NCBI GenBank assembly: GCA_024226515.1
Contig: JAAELQ010000167.1
Span: 1 to 32,011 of the forward strand
From: a bacterium
GTDB taxonomy: Bacteria > Acidobacteriota > Polarisedimenticolia > Polarisedimenticolales > Polarisedimenticolaceae
Direction: 5' to 3'
DNA: 32,011 nt
Shown one piece after another: positions 1-7,044 of the stretch (positions within the stretch are counted from its first letter, which is position 1; each line of letters starts with the position of its first letter). The translations under genes were made by a program, and so were the position numbers. The notes beneath the pieces were generated by a model that worked only from the letters and a program-made list of their open reading frames with translations, searched no databases and was not told the origin of the DNA.

Positions 1-173
1 AGCCCGCAACCCCCTGGCGCCCTACGGGTTGCGGCGGCGCGCTGCCATCTGCTTCGTTTCCGCGCCTGGCCTATGCAACAGCATATGTCTGCGGCGCGGC
101 GCCTCGCATACGACAGCGCGGCGCTCGCAACGCGGCCCATCGGAGTTCTTCAACGGGCTGCTAGACTCCGGGC
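1..173. other. Left-edge non-coding stretch
   Basis: No convincing gene is seen here. Open frames that cross the interval are out-of-phase shadows of the NRDE gene. The last dozen bases carry the -10-like element listed separately. The upstream neighbour lies outside the window. Confidence 0.5.
162..173 (+). promoter_or_regulatory. -10-like element directly before the NRDE start
   Basis: TAGACT at 162-167 matches the TATAAT consensus at four of six positions and sits 6 nt before the ATG at 174. No Shine-Dalgarno sequence lies between. Transcription from this element would begin at or next to the ATG, implying a leaderless mRNA. No good -35 box is visible. Inferred from sequence only. Confidence 0.35.
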
Positions 174-911
174 ATGTGCACCGTCAGCTGGTTCCGCGAC
201 GACGGGCGGCTCGAGCTGCTGTTCAATCGCGACGAGCGCCGCACCCGGGCGCCCGCCCGCGCTCCGCAGGCCCTCACGGCGGGAGCCCGGCGCTTCCTCG
301 CCCCGCTGGACGGCGACCACGGCGGGAGCTGGATCGCGGCCAACGATCTGGGGTTGATCGTGGGGCTGCTCAACGGCTACGCCGCGACGGACGCCGGTCC
401 GGAGCCCGAGGCAGGCTTCATCAGCCGTGGACTGCTGGTGACGTCGCTGATCGACGAGCCCACCGTCGACGGCGTCGTCGCGCGGCTCCGGAGGCTCGAC
501 CTGGAGCGCTACCGCAGCTTCGTCCTGTTCGCGGTGCGCCACGAGGAGCCGGCGCGCGCCGGTCGGTGGGACGGTCGGAGGCTCATCGTCGAGGACGAAT
601 CCTCGGGGATGCTCCCGCTGGTCTCGTCTTCGTTCGAGAGCGCGGAGGTCTGCCGCTCGCGACGACGCGTGTTTCGCGAACGCGAAGCGCGGCTGACGGA
701 CGACGCGGCTCGCCTGCGGTTTCACGAGAGTCACGTCCCCCGGCGGGGGCCGTACTCGGTCTGCATGCACCGCGAGGACGCGCGCACCGTCAGCCTCACC
801 CGCGTCGTCGTCGACGCCTCGACCGTTCGCGTCGACTACGCGGCGCACTCCCCCTGCCGCGGGGGGCCGCGTCCGATCGCGAGCCTGGAGCGCGTTGCGT
901 TAGAAGCGTGA
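174..911 (+). CDS. NRDE family protein (TANGO2-like)
   Basis: A 245-residue protein that begins MCTVSWF and has the family's signature FNRDE at residues 17-21. A Cys immediately after the initiator Met is the hallmark of NRDE/TANGO2 proteins, which are thought to have an Ntn-hydrolase-like fold with this Cys as a possible nucleophile. Further family features are GGSWIAAN near residue 50, LLNGY near 65, and a C-terminal YSVCMHREDARTVS segment. Length is typical for the bacterial family. The true substrate is unknown; the eukaryotic homologue TANGO2 has been linked to haem and lipid handling. The start is fixed by the conserved Cys2. The end overlaps the convergent metallophosphoesterase gene by 12 bp. 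There is no signal peptide, so it is probably cytoplasmic. Confidence 0.88.
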   Translation: MCTVSWFRDDGRLELLFNRDERRTRAPARAPQALTAGARRFLAPLDGDHGGSWIAANDLGLIVGLLNGYAATDAGPEPEAGFISRGLLVTSLIDEPTVDGVVARLRRLDLERYRSFVLFAVRHEEPARAGRWDGRRLIVEDESSGMLPLVSSSFESAEVCRSRRRVFREREARLTDDAARLRFHESHVPRRGPYSVCMHREDARTVSLTRVVVDASTVRVDYAAHSPCRGGPRPIASLERVALEA

Positions 912-1856
912 TGCCGCCCGCTCTCGCGCGGGCAGAATCTCGAGACACGTCGTCCACCATCCGCTGAGGATCGTCTCGACAAACTCCCCGGGCAGCGACT
1001 CGTTGCGCATCTCGTGCGCCAGGCCGACGTGGTCGTAGCTCAACGCTACGTGCTCGACCTTCAGCGTCGGACCGTCCTCGAGCATCGCGTACCAGACGCA
1101 GGGGCGCCCATCGTTGGCCGGGCGGCCGATGACTCCGACGTTGATCGCGTCGCGGCCCGAGGGTAGCGCCCGGTGCCAGTACAAACCGGTGTGCGTACAG
1201 AGGAACCCGTCGCAGCGCTCCGCACGCGCGATCGTTTCCAGGTACGCGACCGGCGACGTGGAGCGAAAGACGAACTCGTTGATGCGCCGCGGCGACCCGT
1301 GGACCAGCAGCAGCTCTCGTGCGCCGACGCGCACGCGTCGTCGCAGCGGCAGCCGCCCCATCCAGTGTCGGTATGCGGACGAGCTGTTCTCCGCCGTGTA
1401 ACGATAGGACAGCTCGGCGAACCGATTGTCGCGCGGGTCGGTGTAGCCGCAGTTGCAGTCCTCCGCGTCTCCGGCGAGCGACTCCTCGTAGTTGCCCTGG
1501 ATACAGAGCACACCGCCCTGCTCGAGCAGGGGCCACACCTTCTCGGGGGCGGGGCCGAATCCGCCGAGATCGCCCAGACAGTAGATCGCCTCCGCTCCGC
1601 GGCGCGTCGCATCGTCGAGCAGCGCGACGAGCGCGCGATGGTTGCTGTACACACCGCCGAACACCGCAATGCGAGCAAAGGGGCCCTCGACCGCGACCCC
1701 GTCGTCCGGGACTCGCAGCAGCTCGGCCCGTGCGCCCCGCCGGCCGGCCGGGTCCAGCGATCGTCCGTGGCGCGCCGCCGCGCGCTCGAACTCCTCGAGC
1801 GGAACGATGCGCTCTCCCAGCGTCGCCTTTCCGCGATGATCGGGATGCTTGGGCAT
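900..1856 (-). CDS. Metallophosphoesterase-fold protein with one metal site lost
   Basis: A 318-residue protein with a calcineurin-like phosphoesterase fold after a roughly 60-residue N-terminal extension. Blocks in order are FGGVYSNHRAL (66-76) where family members have a DxH-type motif, CLGDLGGFGP (93-102), QGNYEES (120-126), VHGSPR (185-190) and CTHTG (220-224). By alignment to the family, D96, N122, H186 and H222 (site 2 and the bridging Asp) are kept. The DxH residues (now G68 and Y70) and the last His of GHxH (now G224) are replaced, so site 1 appears gone. It starts 13 bp after the radical SAM stop with GGAG just before the ATG, so the two form an operon. It overlaps the NRDE gene tail to tail by 12 bp. 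The fold is secure; catalytic activity and substrate are unknown. Confidence 0.82.
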   Translation of the reverse strand: MPKHPDHRGKATLGERIVPLEEFERAAARHGRSLDPAGRRGARAELLRVPDDGVAVEGPFARIAVFGGVYSNHRALVALLDDATRRGAEAIYCLGDLGGFGPAPEKVWPLLEQGGVLCIQGNYEESLAGDAEDCNCGYTDPRDNRFAELSYRYTAENSSSAYRHWMGRLPLRRRVRVGARELLLVHGSPRRINEFVFRSTSPVAYLETIARAERCDGFLCTHTGLYWHRALPSGRDAINVGVIGRPANDGRPCVWYAMLEDGPTLKVEHVALSYDHVGLAHEMRNESLPGEFVETILSGWWTTCLEILPARERAASRF

Positions 1857-1869
1857 CAGCTCCGCTCCG

Positions 1870-2730
1870 TCATGTGCGGCACGACACGCCGCGCACGTGG
1901 CACGTCCAGCACGCCGGGTGCGAGAGCTCGAAGTCGCCGAGTCCGTCCGAGACGGCTTCGCCCATGCGCGCCGCCGGCTCGTTGACGAGGATCGGGCAGA
2001 CCCACGTGCCGTGTGAGGTCACCATGCGGCCGTTGCTGCACTGCAGGTGATCCCAGCCGGCGTCGGCCCCACGGTCGTGCTCCAGCCGCTGCCAGTCCGC
2101 GTAGCTGCCGCTGCGCGACGCCTCTGCGCCGATGCTGAACACGGCCAGCACCTTCAGCCGCGGCTTGGTCAACCCCAGCTCGCGCAGCAAATCGAAAAAG
2201 CGTTGCTTGCCGGAGTCCTCGGCGGCCTCGGGACAGGCTTCCGTGACCGTGATCACCGGGTTGACGCCCGCCCGCACCAGGTTGCGGATTCCGCGCAGGA
2301 TCAGCCGGAAGCTCCCGGCGCCGCGGATCGGGTCGTTCGTCTCCGCGTCGTATCCGTCGAGCGACAGCCGGATGTCGAGCGAGTAGTCCGCCGCGTCGGC
2401 GATCCGGCGCAGCCGCTCGCAGCGTCCGGCGTCGAGCAACAGGCCGTTGGTCAACACGGTCGCCGGGCCCTGAGCCAGCGTCCGCTCGAGGATCTCGATC
2501 ATCTGCGGGTTGAGGAACGGTTCGCCGCCGGTGAAGTAGTACTCGCGCACGCCCAGCTCGAGCGCCTCCTCGAGGTAGGGCGAGATCGCCTCGAGCGTCA
2601 TCATCTCGTGCGTGCGGTTCGTGGGCGACGCCGAGACGAGACAGTGCGTGCAGGCCAGGTTGCACAGCGTCCCGCCGACCTGAAACCACAGGGTGTCGAG
2701 CGAGCGCAACTGGACGTGTGGGTGAGCCAT
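1870..2730 (-). CDS. Radical SAM enzyme with C-terminal Cys-rich (SPASM/twitch-like) region
   Basis: A 286-residue radical SAM protein. The CX3CX2C cluster motif is C23/C27/C30, followed by YYFTGGEP (64-71), the SAM-binding GGE motif, and LTNGLLL and SLDGYD strands of the partial TIM barrel. Five C-terminal cysteines (C231, C245, C274, C277, C284) resemble an auxiliary Fe-S cluster of the SPASM/twitch type, usual in peptide- or small-molecule-modifying members. It is first in a two-gene operon with the degenerate metallophosphoesterase, and divergent from the flavoprotein at 2878. A TACAAT -10-like box lies 31 bp upstream of the ATG. No strong ribosome-binding site is visible. No precursor peptide was recognised, so the substrate is open. 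It needs reduced flavodoxin or ferredoxin encoded elsewhere. Confidence 0.87.
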   Translation of the reverse strand: MAHPHVQLRSLDTLWFQVGGTLCNLACTHCLVSASPTNRTHEMMTLEAISPYLEEALELGVREYYFTGGEPFLNPQMIEILERTLAQGPATVLTNGLLLDAGRCERLRRIADAADYSLDIRLSLDGYDAETNDPIRGAGSFRLILRGIRNLVRAGVNPVITVTEACPEAAEDSGKQRFFDLLRELGLTKPRLKVLAVFSIGAEASRSGSYADWQRLEHDRGADAGWDHLQCSNGRMVTSHGTWVCPILVNEPAARMGEAVSDGLGDFELSHPACWTCHVRGVSCRT

Positions 2731-2761
2731 GGGTCCGCGGGCGGTGCCACCACCCGCGACG

Positions 2762-2767
2762 ATTGTA
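2762..2767 (-). promoter_or_regulatory. -10-like box for the radical SAM operon
   Basis: Read on the minus strand this is TACAAT, five of six matches to TATAAT, placed about 31 bp before the radical SAM ATG. A recognisable -35 box is absent. It is divergent from the plus-strand box at 2814. Confidence 0.35.
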
Positions 2768-2813
2768 ACCGCGCGGCCGCAGACGCGCCCCTCCGGCCGC
2801 GGCCGGCCGTTGC

Positions 2814-2819
2814 TATAGT
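2814..2819 (+). promoter_or_regulatory. -10-like box for the flavoprotein gene
   Basis: TATAGT, five of six matches to TATAAT, in an otherwise GC-rich stretch about 58 bp upstream of the ATG at 2878. Together with 2762-2767 it makes a compact divergent promoter region. No clear -35 box is seen. Confidence 0.35.
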
Positions 2820-2877
2820 CGTGCGCGGGAATGACCGCGGTCGACGACCGGTTGCCCTACTCCCGATCCGAACGGAT

Positions 2878-4095
2878 ATGACGACACGACGCAGCATCGC
2901 GATCATCGGTGCGGGGCCGATCGGCCTCGAGGCCCTGCTGCAGGCCGATGCGCTGGGATTCGACGCGCGGCTGTTCGAGGCCGGTCGCGTCGGGGAGCAC
3001 GTCCGGCGCTGGGGACACGTCCGGCTGTTCTCGCCGTGGCACATGAACCACTCCCCGCTCGGACTGCGGCTGCTCGAGGCGGGCGACGATCCGCTGCCCG
3101 GCGCCGAGGACTTTCTCACCGGCGCCGAGTACGCGGACGTCTACCTCGACCGCCTGGGACGTCACGAGCGGCTGGCGCCCCACATTCGCGCGCGGCACCG
3201 GCTGGTCGCCGTGACGCGGGAGGGCCTGGGCAAGAGCGACCTCGTCGGGGGCCCGCGCGACCGGCGGCCGTTCCGCATGCTGTTCGACACGCCGGACGGA
3301 GAACGCATCGAGCACGCCGACGTCGTCATCGACTGCAGCGGGACGTTCGGCAACCCGAACTGGATGGGCAGCGGCAACATCCCGGCGTTGGGCGAGCGCG
3401 AGCTGCGCGAGGAGATCCTCTACACGTTGCCCGACCTCGGCGAGGCGCCGCGTTCGGAGTGGGCCGGACGCCACGTGCTCGTCGTCGGCTCGGGGCAATC
3501 CGCGGCCACCGCGCTCGACCAGCTCGTCGGTCTGCCGCGCACGCGCGTGACCTGGGTCGCCCGCGACAGCGGCAGTACGCCCCTGCCGGTCATCGACGAC
3601 GATCCGCTTCCGGAGCGCCGGCGACTGTCCGAGCGGGCAAACGCCCTGGCTCAGGGGGCCGACCCCGCGGTGAGCTATCTGGACGGCGCGGCGATCCAGG
3701 CCATCCGCTCCGTCTCGGGCGGCTACGAGGCGACGGTGTCTCGCGGCGACTCGCGACGAACCGTGGTGGTGAATCGCGTCCTGGCGCTGGTCGGCCACTC
3801 GCCGGACAACGCGCTGTACCGCGAGCTGCAGGTCCACGAGTGCTACGCGACGTTCGGACCGATGAAGCTCGCGGCGGGGCTGCTCGCCGACGCGGGCGGC
3901 GATTGTCTGGCGCGCAAGTCGACCGGCGCCGAGTCTCTCGGACACCCCGAACCCGACTTCTATATCCTCGGCGCGAAGAGCTACGGCAAGAACTCGTCGT
4001 TCCTGATCCGGCTCGGACTCGAGCAGGTCCGTGCGGCGTTCGTGACGATCAGCGCGAGGGCTTCGGACGACGCGACGCGCGCTCCTCGCGTTTGA
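2878..4095 (+). CDS. FAD/NAD(P)-dependent oxidoreductase
   Basis: A 405-residue flavoprotein. An N-terminal Rossmann motif IIGAGPIGLEA (residues 9-19) binds FAD. A second dinucleotide motif, VLVVGSGQSAATA near residues 201-213, is the expected NAD(P) site. An internal CSGTFGNPNW segment resembles the ATG-type linker of flavin monooxygenases and pyridine nucleotide-disulfide reductases. A C-terminal FYILGAKSYGKNSSFL block closes the FAD site. There is no CxxC redox pair, so thioredoxin-reductase chemistry is unlikely; an FAD-dependent monooxygenase or dehydrogenase is more plausible. The start is the ATG before the Rossmann motif; longer upstream frames lack homology-like sequence. It is divergent from the radical SAM/phosphoesterase operon, suggesting a shared pathway, and its end overlaps the ABC-F gene tail to tail by 47 bp. 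Confidence 0.85.
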   Translation: MTTRRSIAIIGAGPIGLEALLQADALGFDARLFEAGRVGEHVRRWGHVRLFSPWHMNHSPLGLRLLEAGDDPLPGAEDFLTGAEYADVYLDRLGRHERLAPHIRARHRLVAVTREGLGKSDLVGGPRDRRPFRMLFDTPDGERIEHADVVIDCSGTFGNPNWMGSGNIPALGERELREEILYTLPDLGEAPRSEWAGRHVLVVGSGQSAATALDQLVGLPRTRVTWVARDSGSTPLPVIDDDPLPERRRLSERANALAQGADPAVSYLDGAAIQAIRSVSGGYEATVSRGDSRRTVVVNRVLALVGHSPDNALYRELQVHECYATFGPMKLAAGLLADAGGDCLARKSTGAESLGHPEPDFYILGAKSYGKNSSFLIRLGLEQVRAAFVTISARASDDATRAPRV

Positions 4096-5722
4096 CGCGA
4101 AGCGCCTCGCGCACCACGGCCTCGGCGTCCAGGTGGTCGTCCCCGCAGCGCTCGAGATACTCCTCGTACGTGCCGGGAAAGTCCTGGATGCCGTCGGGAG
4201 TGATCTCGAGCACGCGCGACGCCAGCCGCGAGACGAACCAGCGATCGTGCGAAACGAAGATCAGCGTGCCGTCGTAGTTCGCCAGCGCCGCCGCGAGGGA
4301 CTCGATGCCTTCCAGATCGAGGTGGTTCGTCGGCTCGTCGAGGACCAGCACGTTGCCCCGTTCGACCCCGAGACGCGCGAAGATCAGGCGCGCCGCCTCG
4401 CCTCCGGAGAGATTCGAGACGCGCTTGTCCACCTCGTCCTTCTTGAACAGGACCTCGGCCAGCCTGCCGCGCACGAAGCCGATCGACTCTCCCGGACAGA
4501 AGTCCCACAGCCAGGCCTGGAGCGAGTCGCGCGACCCGGCGAGCAGCTCGCGGTGATCCTGCGCGAAGTACCCTCGGTGGGTCTCGTAGCCCCACTCGAA
4601 GCTGCCCGCGTCGGCCTCGAGCTGCCCCACCAGGATCTTGAGCAGCGTCGACTTCCCCACCCCGTTCGGGCCCAGGATCGCGAGGCGGTCGCCGCGCATC
4701 ACCCGTAGCGCGACGTCGTCGAGCACCTGCTTGCCGTCGAAGGACTTCGCAATGCCCCCGGCCTCGAGCACCTGGCGACCGCTGGGGCGCCGGGCCCCGA
4801 ACGAGAACTTCGGAAAGCGCCGGCTGCTCGGCGGCAACTCCTCGATCACGATCCGGTCGAGCACCTTGGCCTTGCTCTTGGCCTGCCGCGCCTTGGTCGG
4901 CTTGGCCTTGAAGCGCTCGACGAACTGCTTGTGATGCGAGATCTCCTTCTCGCGCTTGGCGATCTCGGATTCCTTGCGCTCGCGATCGCCGCTCTTGGCG
5001 CTCGCGAATGCCTCGTAGTTGCCGCGGTACGTCGTGACACGCTCGTAGTCCACGTCGACGATGTGCGTGCAGACGTTGTTCAGGAATCGATGGTCGTGCG
5101 ACACGACCAGCACGCAGCCCTTGAAGCCGCAGAGGAACTTCTCCAGCCAGCGGATCGACAGGATGTCGAGATGGTTCGTCGGCTCGTCGAGCAGCAACAC
5201 GTCCGGGCCGGAGGCCAGCGTCTGCCCCAGCAGCACGCGCAGCTTGAACCCACCCGACAGCGTGGAGAGCGGCTGACGGTGACTCGCCACGGGGATGTTC
5301 AGTCCCTCGAGAATCTCGGCGGCGCGCGCCTCCAGCGCGTAGCCGTCGTTGTCCTGGATGAACTCCTCCAGCTTGCCGAAGCGCTCCGCGTCGAACGACT
5401 CCCCGGCGTCGACCAGGAGGCGCTCTTTCTCCTGCATCACGGCCCACAGCGCCTCGTGGCCCATCATCACGACGTCGAGAATCGGCACGTCGTCGTACTG
5501 GAAGTGGTCCTGGCGCAGCACACCGACCCGCACCTTGCGCGGCAGCGAGATCGTGCCGGCGCTGGCCTCCTCGTCGCCGGACAGGATCCGCAGCAGGGAG
5601 GACTTCCCCGAGCCGTTGGCCCCGACCACGCCGTAACGCGCGCCCGCGTGAAACTGCAGGGAGACCTGCTCGAACAGGGTCTGCGCCCCGTAGTTCTTCG
5701 CCAGGTTGGATACGCTGATCAC
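4049..5722 (-). CDS. ABC-F family ATPase, YbiT-like translation factor
   Basis: A 557-residue tandem ATP-binding protein without membrane spans, the layout of ABC-F factors that act at the ribosomal E site. Domain 1 has Walker A GANGSGKSS (34-42), a signature LSGG near 155, and Walker B followed by DEPTNHLD. The linker (about 240-310) is basic and helical. Domain 2 has Walker A GPNGVGKST near 350, LSGG near 440, and a second DEPTNHLD. Phrases such as VVMMGHEALW, SIRWLEKFL, LEITPDGIQDFPGTYEEYL and the ARQAKSKAKVLDR linker match the YbiT branch better than EttA or Uup. The start is GTG at 5722, since no better in-frame start precedes the conserved first strand. TAGATT lies 6 nt upstream, implying a very short or absent leader. 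Confidence 0.93.
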   Translation of the reverse strand: MISVSNLAKNYGAQTLFEQVSLQFHAGARYGVVGANGSGKSSLLRILSGDEEASAGTISLPRKVRVGVLRQDHFQYDDVPILDVVMMGHEALWAVMQEKERLLVDAGESFDAERFGKLEEFIQDNDGYALEARAAEILEGLNIPVASHRQPLSTLSGGFKLRVLLGQTLASGPDVLLLDEPTNHLDILSIRWLEKFLCGFKGCVLVVSHDHRFLNNVCTHIVDVDYERVTTYRGNYEAFASAKSGDRERKESEIAKREKEISHHKQFVERFKAKPTKARQAKSKAKVLDRIVIEELPPSSRRFPKFSFGARRPSGRQVLEAGGIAKSFDGKQVLDDVALRVMRGDRLAILGPNGVGKSTLLKILVGQLEADAGSFEWGYETHRGYFAQDHRELLAGSRDSLQAWLWDFCPGESIGFVRGRLAEVLFKKDEVDKRVSNLSGGEAARLIFARLGVERGNVLVLDEPTNHLDLEGIESLAAALANYDGTLIFVSHDRWFVSRLASRVLEITPDGIQDFPGTYEEYLERCGDDHLDAEAVVREALRVKREERASRRPKPSR

Positions 5723-5728
5723 GGCCTC

Positions 5729-5734
5729 AATCTA
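5729..5734 (-). promoter_or_regulatory. -10-like box next to the ABC-F start
   Basis: Minus-strand TAGATT, 6 nt before the GTG start. The arrangement is the same as for the NRDE gene at 162, so a leaderless or near-leaderless transcript is possible. A GAGG also lies within the spacer but is too close to the start for normal Shine-Dalgarno spacing. Confidence 0.33.
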
Positions 5735-5759
5735 GCAGGCAGTGAGCGGGGCCCGGGGC

Positions 5760-6809
5760 CTAGTGTACCGGGATGCGCCGAGCGTCCTCGGGCAGCGTGG
5801 GGGCGCGTATCGGCACGATCGGTTGGGAACCGTTGCCGACCATCCACTGTCTCGTCCGGCGATCCTTGCGGATCCGGACCGCGTACCGCTGCTCGATACG
5901 ATCCGAGTCGCGCAGGATCCCCAGCCGGATCCCCGGATAGGGCGGGACGGCCGAGGTGATCTCGAGCGGCGTCAAGATCCCGAAGGACGGTTCGGTCTTG
6001 CAGTAGGCGCGCAGGATGGCGGCCGGGTCGGAGCCGGAGATCTTGGTCACGCGGCCGTCGTCGTCGGTCGTCACGCGCACGAGGGGCGCCTGCCGCCGCA
6101 CCGGCTTGCCGACCGTCATCGGCGCCGGCGCCTCGGTTCGTGCCTCGGTCTCGGCCACCTCGATCCCGGGGAGGGTGGCGGAACCTTCGACCTGCGTGCC
6201 TCTCAGGATCGAGAACGTGACCACGACGCTGACCAGCACCACGGCGCAGAGCGCGCCCACCACCAACCGGCGCGGCAGCGCGTTCGGCGCCGGCTCGGGG
6301 CTCTTGCGCGTCAGCTCTTCCTGTCGCGCCCGCTCCTTCGCCGCGTTGCAACGGCGGATCGCCTCTCCCAACGAGGTCTCGTTGTCGGCGATCTGGAAAG
6401 CGACCCGCTCGGGCAGGTCGTGATGCTTCATGATCTCGCGCGCGTAGCCCACGCGTTTGCCGCGTTCGCAGGCCTGCTTGACGGTCATGCGGCCGGCGGC
6501 GATCGCCGGCCCGAAGGCTCGGTCGTAGTCGGCCCGTGAGCGTCTGGGGGTGGGCACGTGGCAGTGGCCCTGCGCCTGTTCCAGGCTGAGGATACCCAGC
6601 ACTACGGAGTAGGCGGTCGGCAGGTCGAATCCGTCGGAGTCCGCGCGGGCCAGCGCCTGTTCGTGGCGCTCCTTGCGCGTCTGCCGGAGCACCATCGCGG
6701 CCGGAAGGTCGTAGGTCCTGGAGCAGGACTCGCAGGAGACCCGCGAGACCGGTGCGTCCGAGTCGTCGACCCACGTCGACGCCCAGCATTCACCGCAACG
6801 AAAGTACAT
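5760..6809 (-). CDS. Zinc-ribbon, single-pass membrane protein of unknown function
   Basis: A 349-residue protein not assigned to a named family. The N-terminus has two CXXC pairs (C5/C8 and C26/C29, 17 residues apart), like the MJ0042-type zinc ribbons at the start of many regulatory or envelope proteins in Deltaproteobacteria-like genomes. A helical charged region (about 40-170) contains two similar segments around TVKQACERGKRVGYAREI and SLGEAIRRCNAAKERA. One transmembrane helix spans about 182-203, followed by a Pro/Glu-rich linker and a 120-residue C-terminal domain, predicted periplasmic. I chose the ATG at 6809 because GGGAGGG lies just upstream and the ribbon follows at once; a longer frame to 6878 has no ribosome-binding site. 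It could be a sensor or scaffold linked to the adjacent pilin operon, but that is conjecture. Confidence 0.7.
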   Translation of the reverse strand: MYFRCGECWASTWVDDSDAPVSRVSCESCSRTYDLPAAMVLRQTRKERHEQALARADSDGFDLPTAYSVVLGILSLEQAQGHCHVPTPRRSRADYDRAFGPAIAAGRMTVKQACERGKRVGYAREIMKHHDLPERVAFQIADNETSLGEAIRRCNAAKERARQEELTRKSPEPAPNALPRRLVVGALCAVVLVSVVVTFSILRGTQVEGSATLPGIEVAETEARTEAPAPMTVGKPVRRQAPLVRVTTDDDGRVTKISGSDPAAILRAYCKTEPSFGILTPLEITSAVPPYPGIRLGILRDSDRIEQRYAVRIRKDRRTRQWMVGNGSQPIVPIRAPTLPEDARRIPVH

Positions 6810-7044
6810 CGACCCTCCCGGCTGCCCGACGAGACCATCCCCTCCCAGGGAATGTAGGCGGGCGCCGAGCCGCGTCAAATCGGAGGCAGCGCTCCGGGGG
6901 GGGGCCGACGGTTGAGTCTTTACGGATTGTCGGTATCGTAATTGCCACTATAAAAAGAATTGAAATTGACAATACGTTTTGAGATCTATACCTTTCCATC
7001 AACGGGCCGTGACCCCTCACGATCCGGTGGATTAGGAGCCTCAA
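6810..7044. other. AT-rich divergent intergenic region
   Basis: Between the zinc-ribbon gene and the pilin operon the sequence changes from GC-rich to clearly AT-rich at about 6925-7000. This is the most AT-rich stretch I noticed in the window. It holds the pilin promoter (6966-6994) and a minus-strand TATAGT near 6950 that could serve the zinc-ribbon gene. No short gene with a ribosome-binding site is seen. Confidence 0.5.
6966..6994 (+). promoter_or_regulatory. Sigma-70-like promoter of the minor-pilin operon
   Basis: A perfect -35 hexamer TTGACA at 6966-6971 is followed after 17 bp by TACCTT at 6989-6994; TATACC at 6987 is the alternative -10. Transcription would start near 7000, giving a leader of about 45 nt before the ATG at 7045, which has a TAGGAG ribosome-binding site. 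Confidence 0.5.

Noticed and set aside
29..967. Long overlapping frames opposite and alongside the NRDE and phosphoesterase genes
   Set aside because: They are Arg/Ala-rich translations typical of out-of-phase reading in GC-rich DNA, with no motifs and no ribosome-binding sites.
2047..2877. N-terminal extension of the flavoprotein frame to 2047
   Set aside because: The extra 277 residues are the antisense of the radical SAM gene; the FAD motif begins right after the ATG at 2878.
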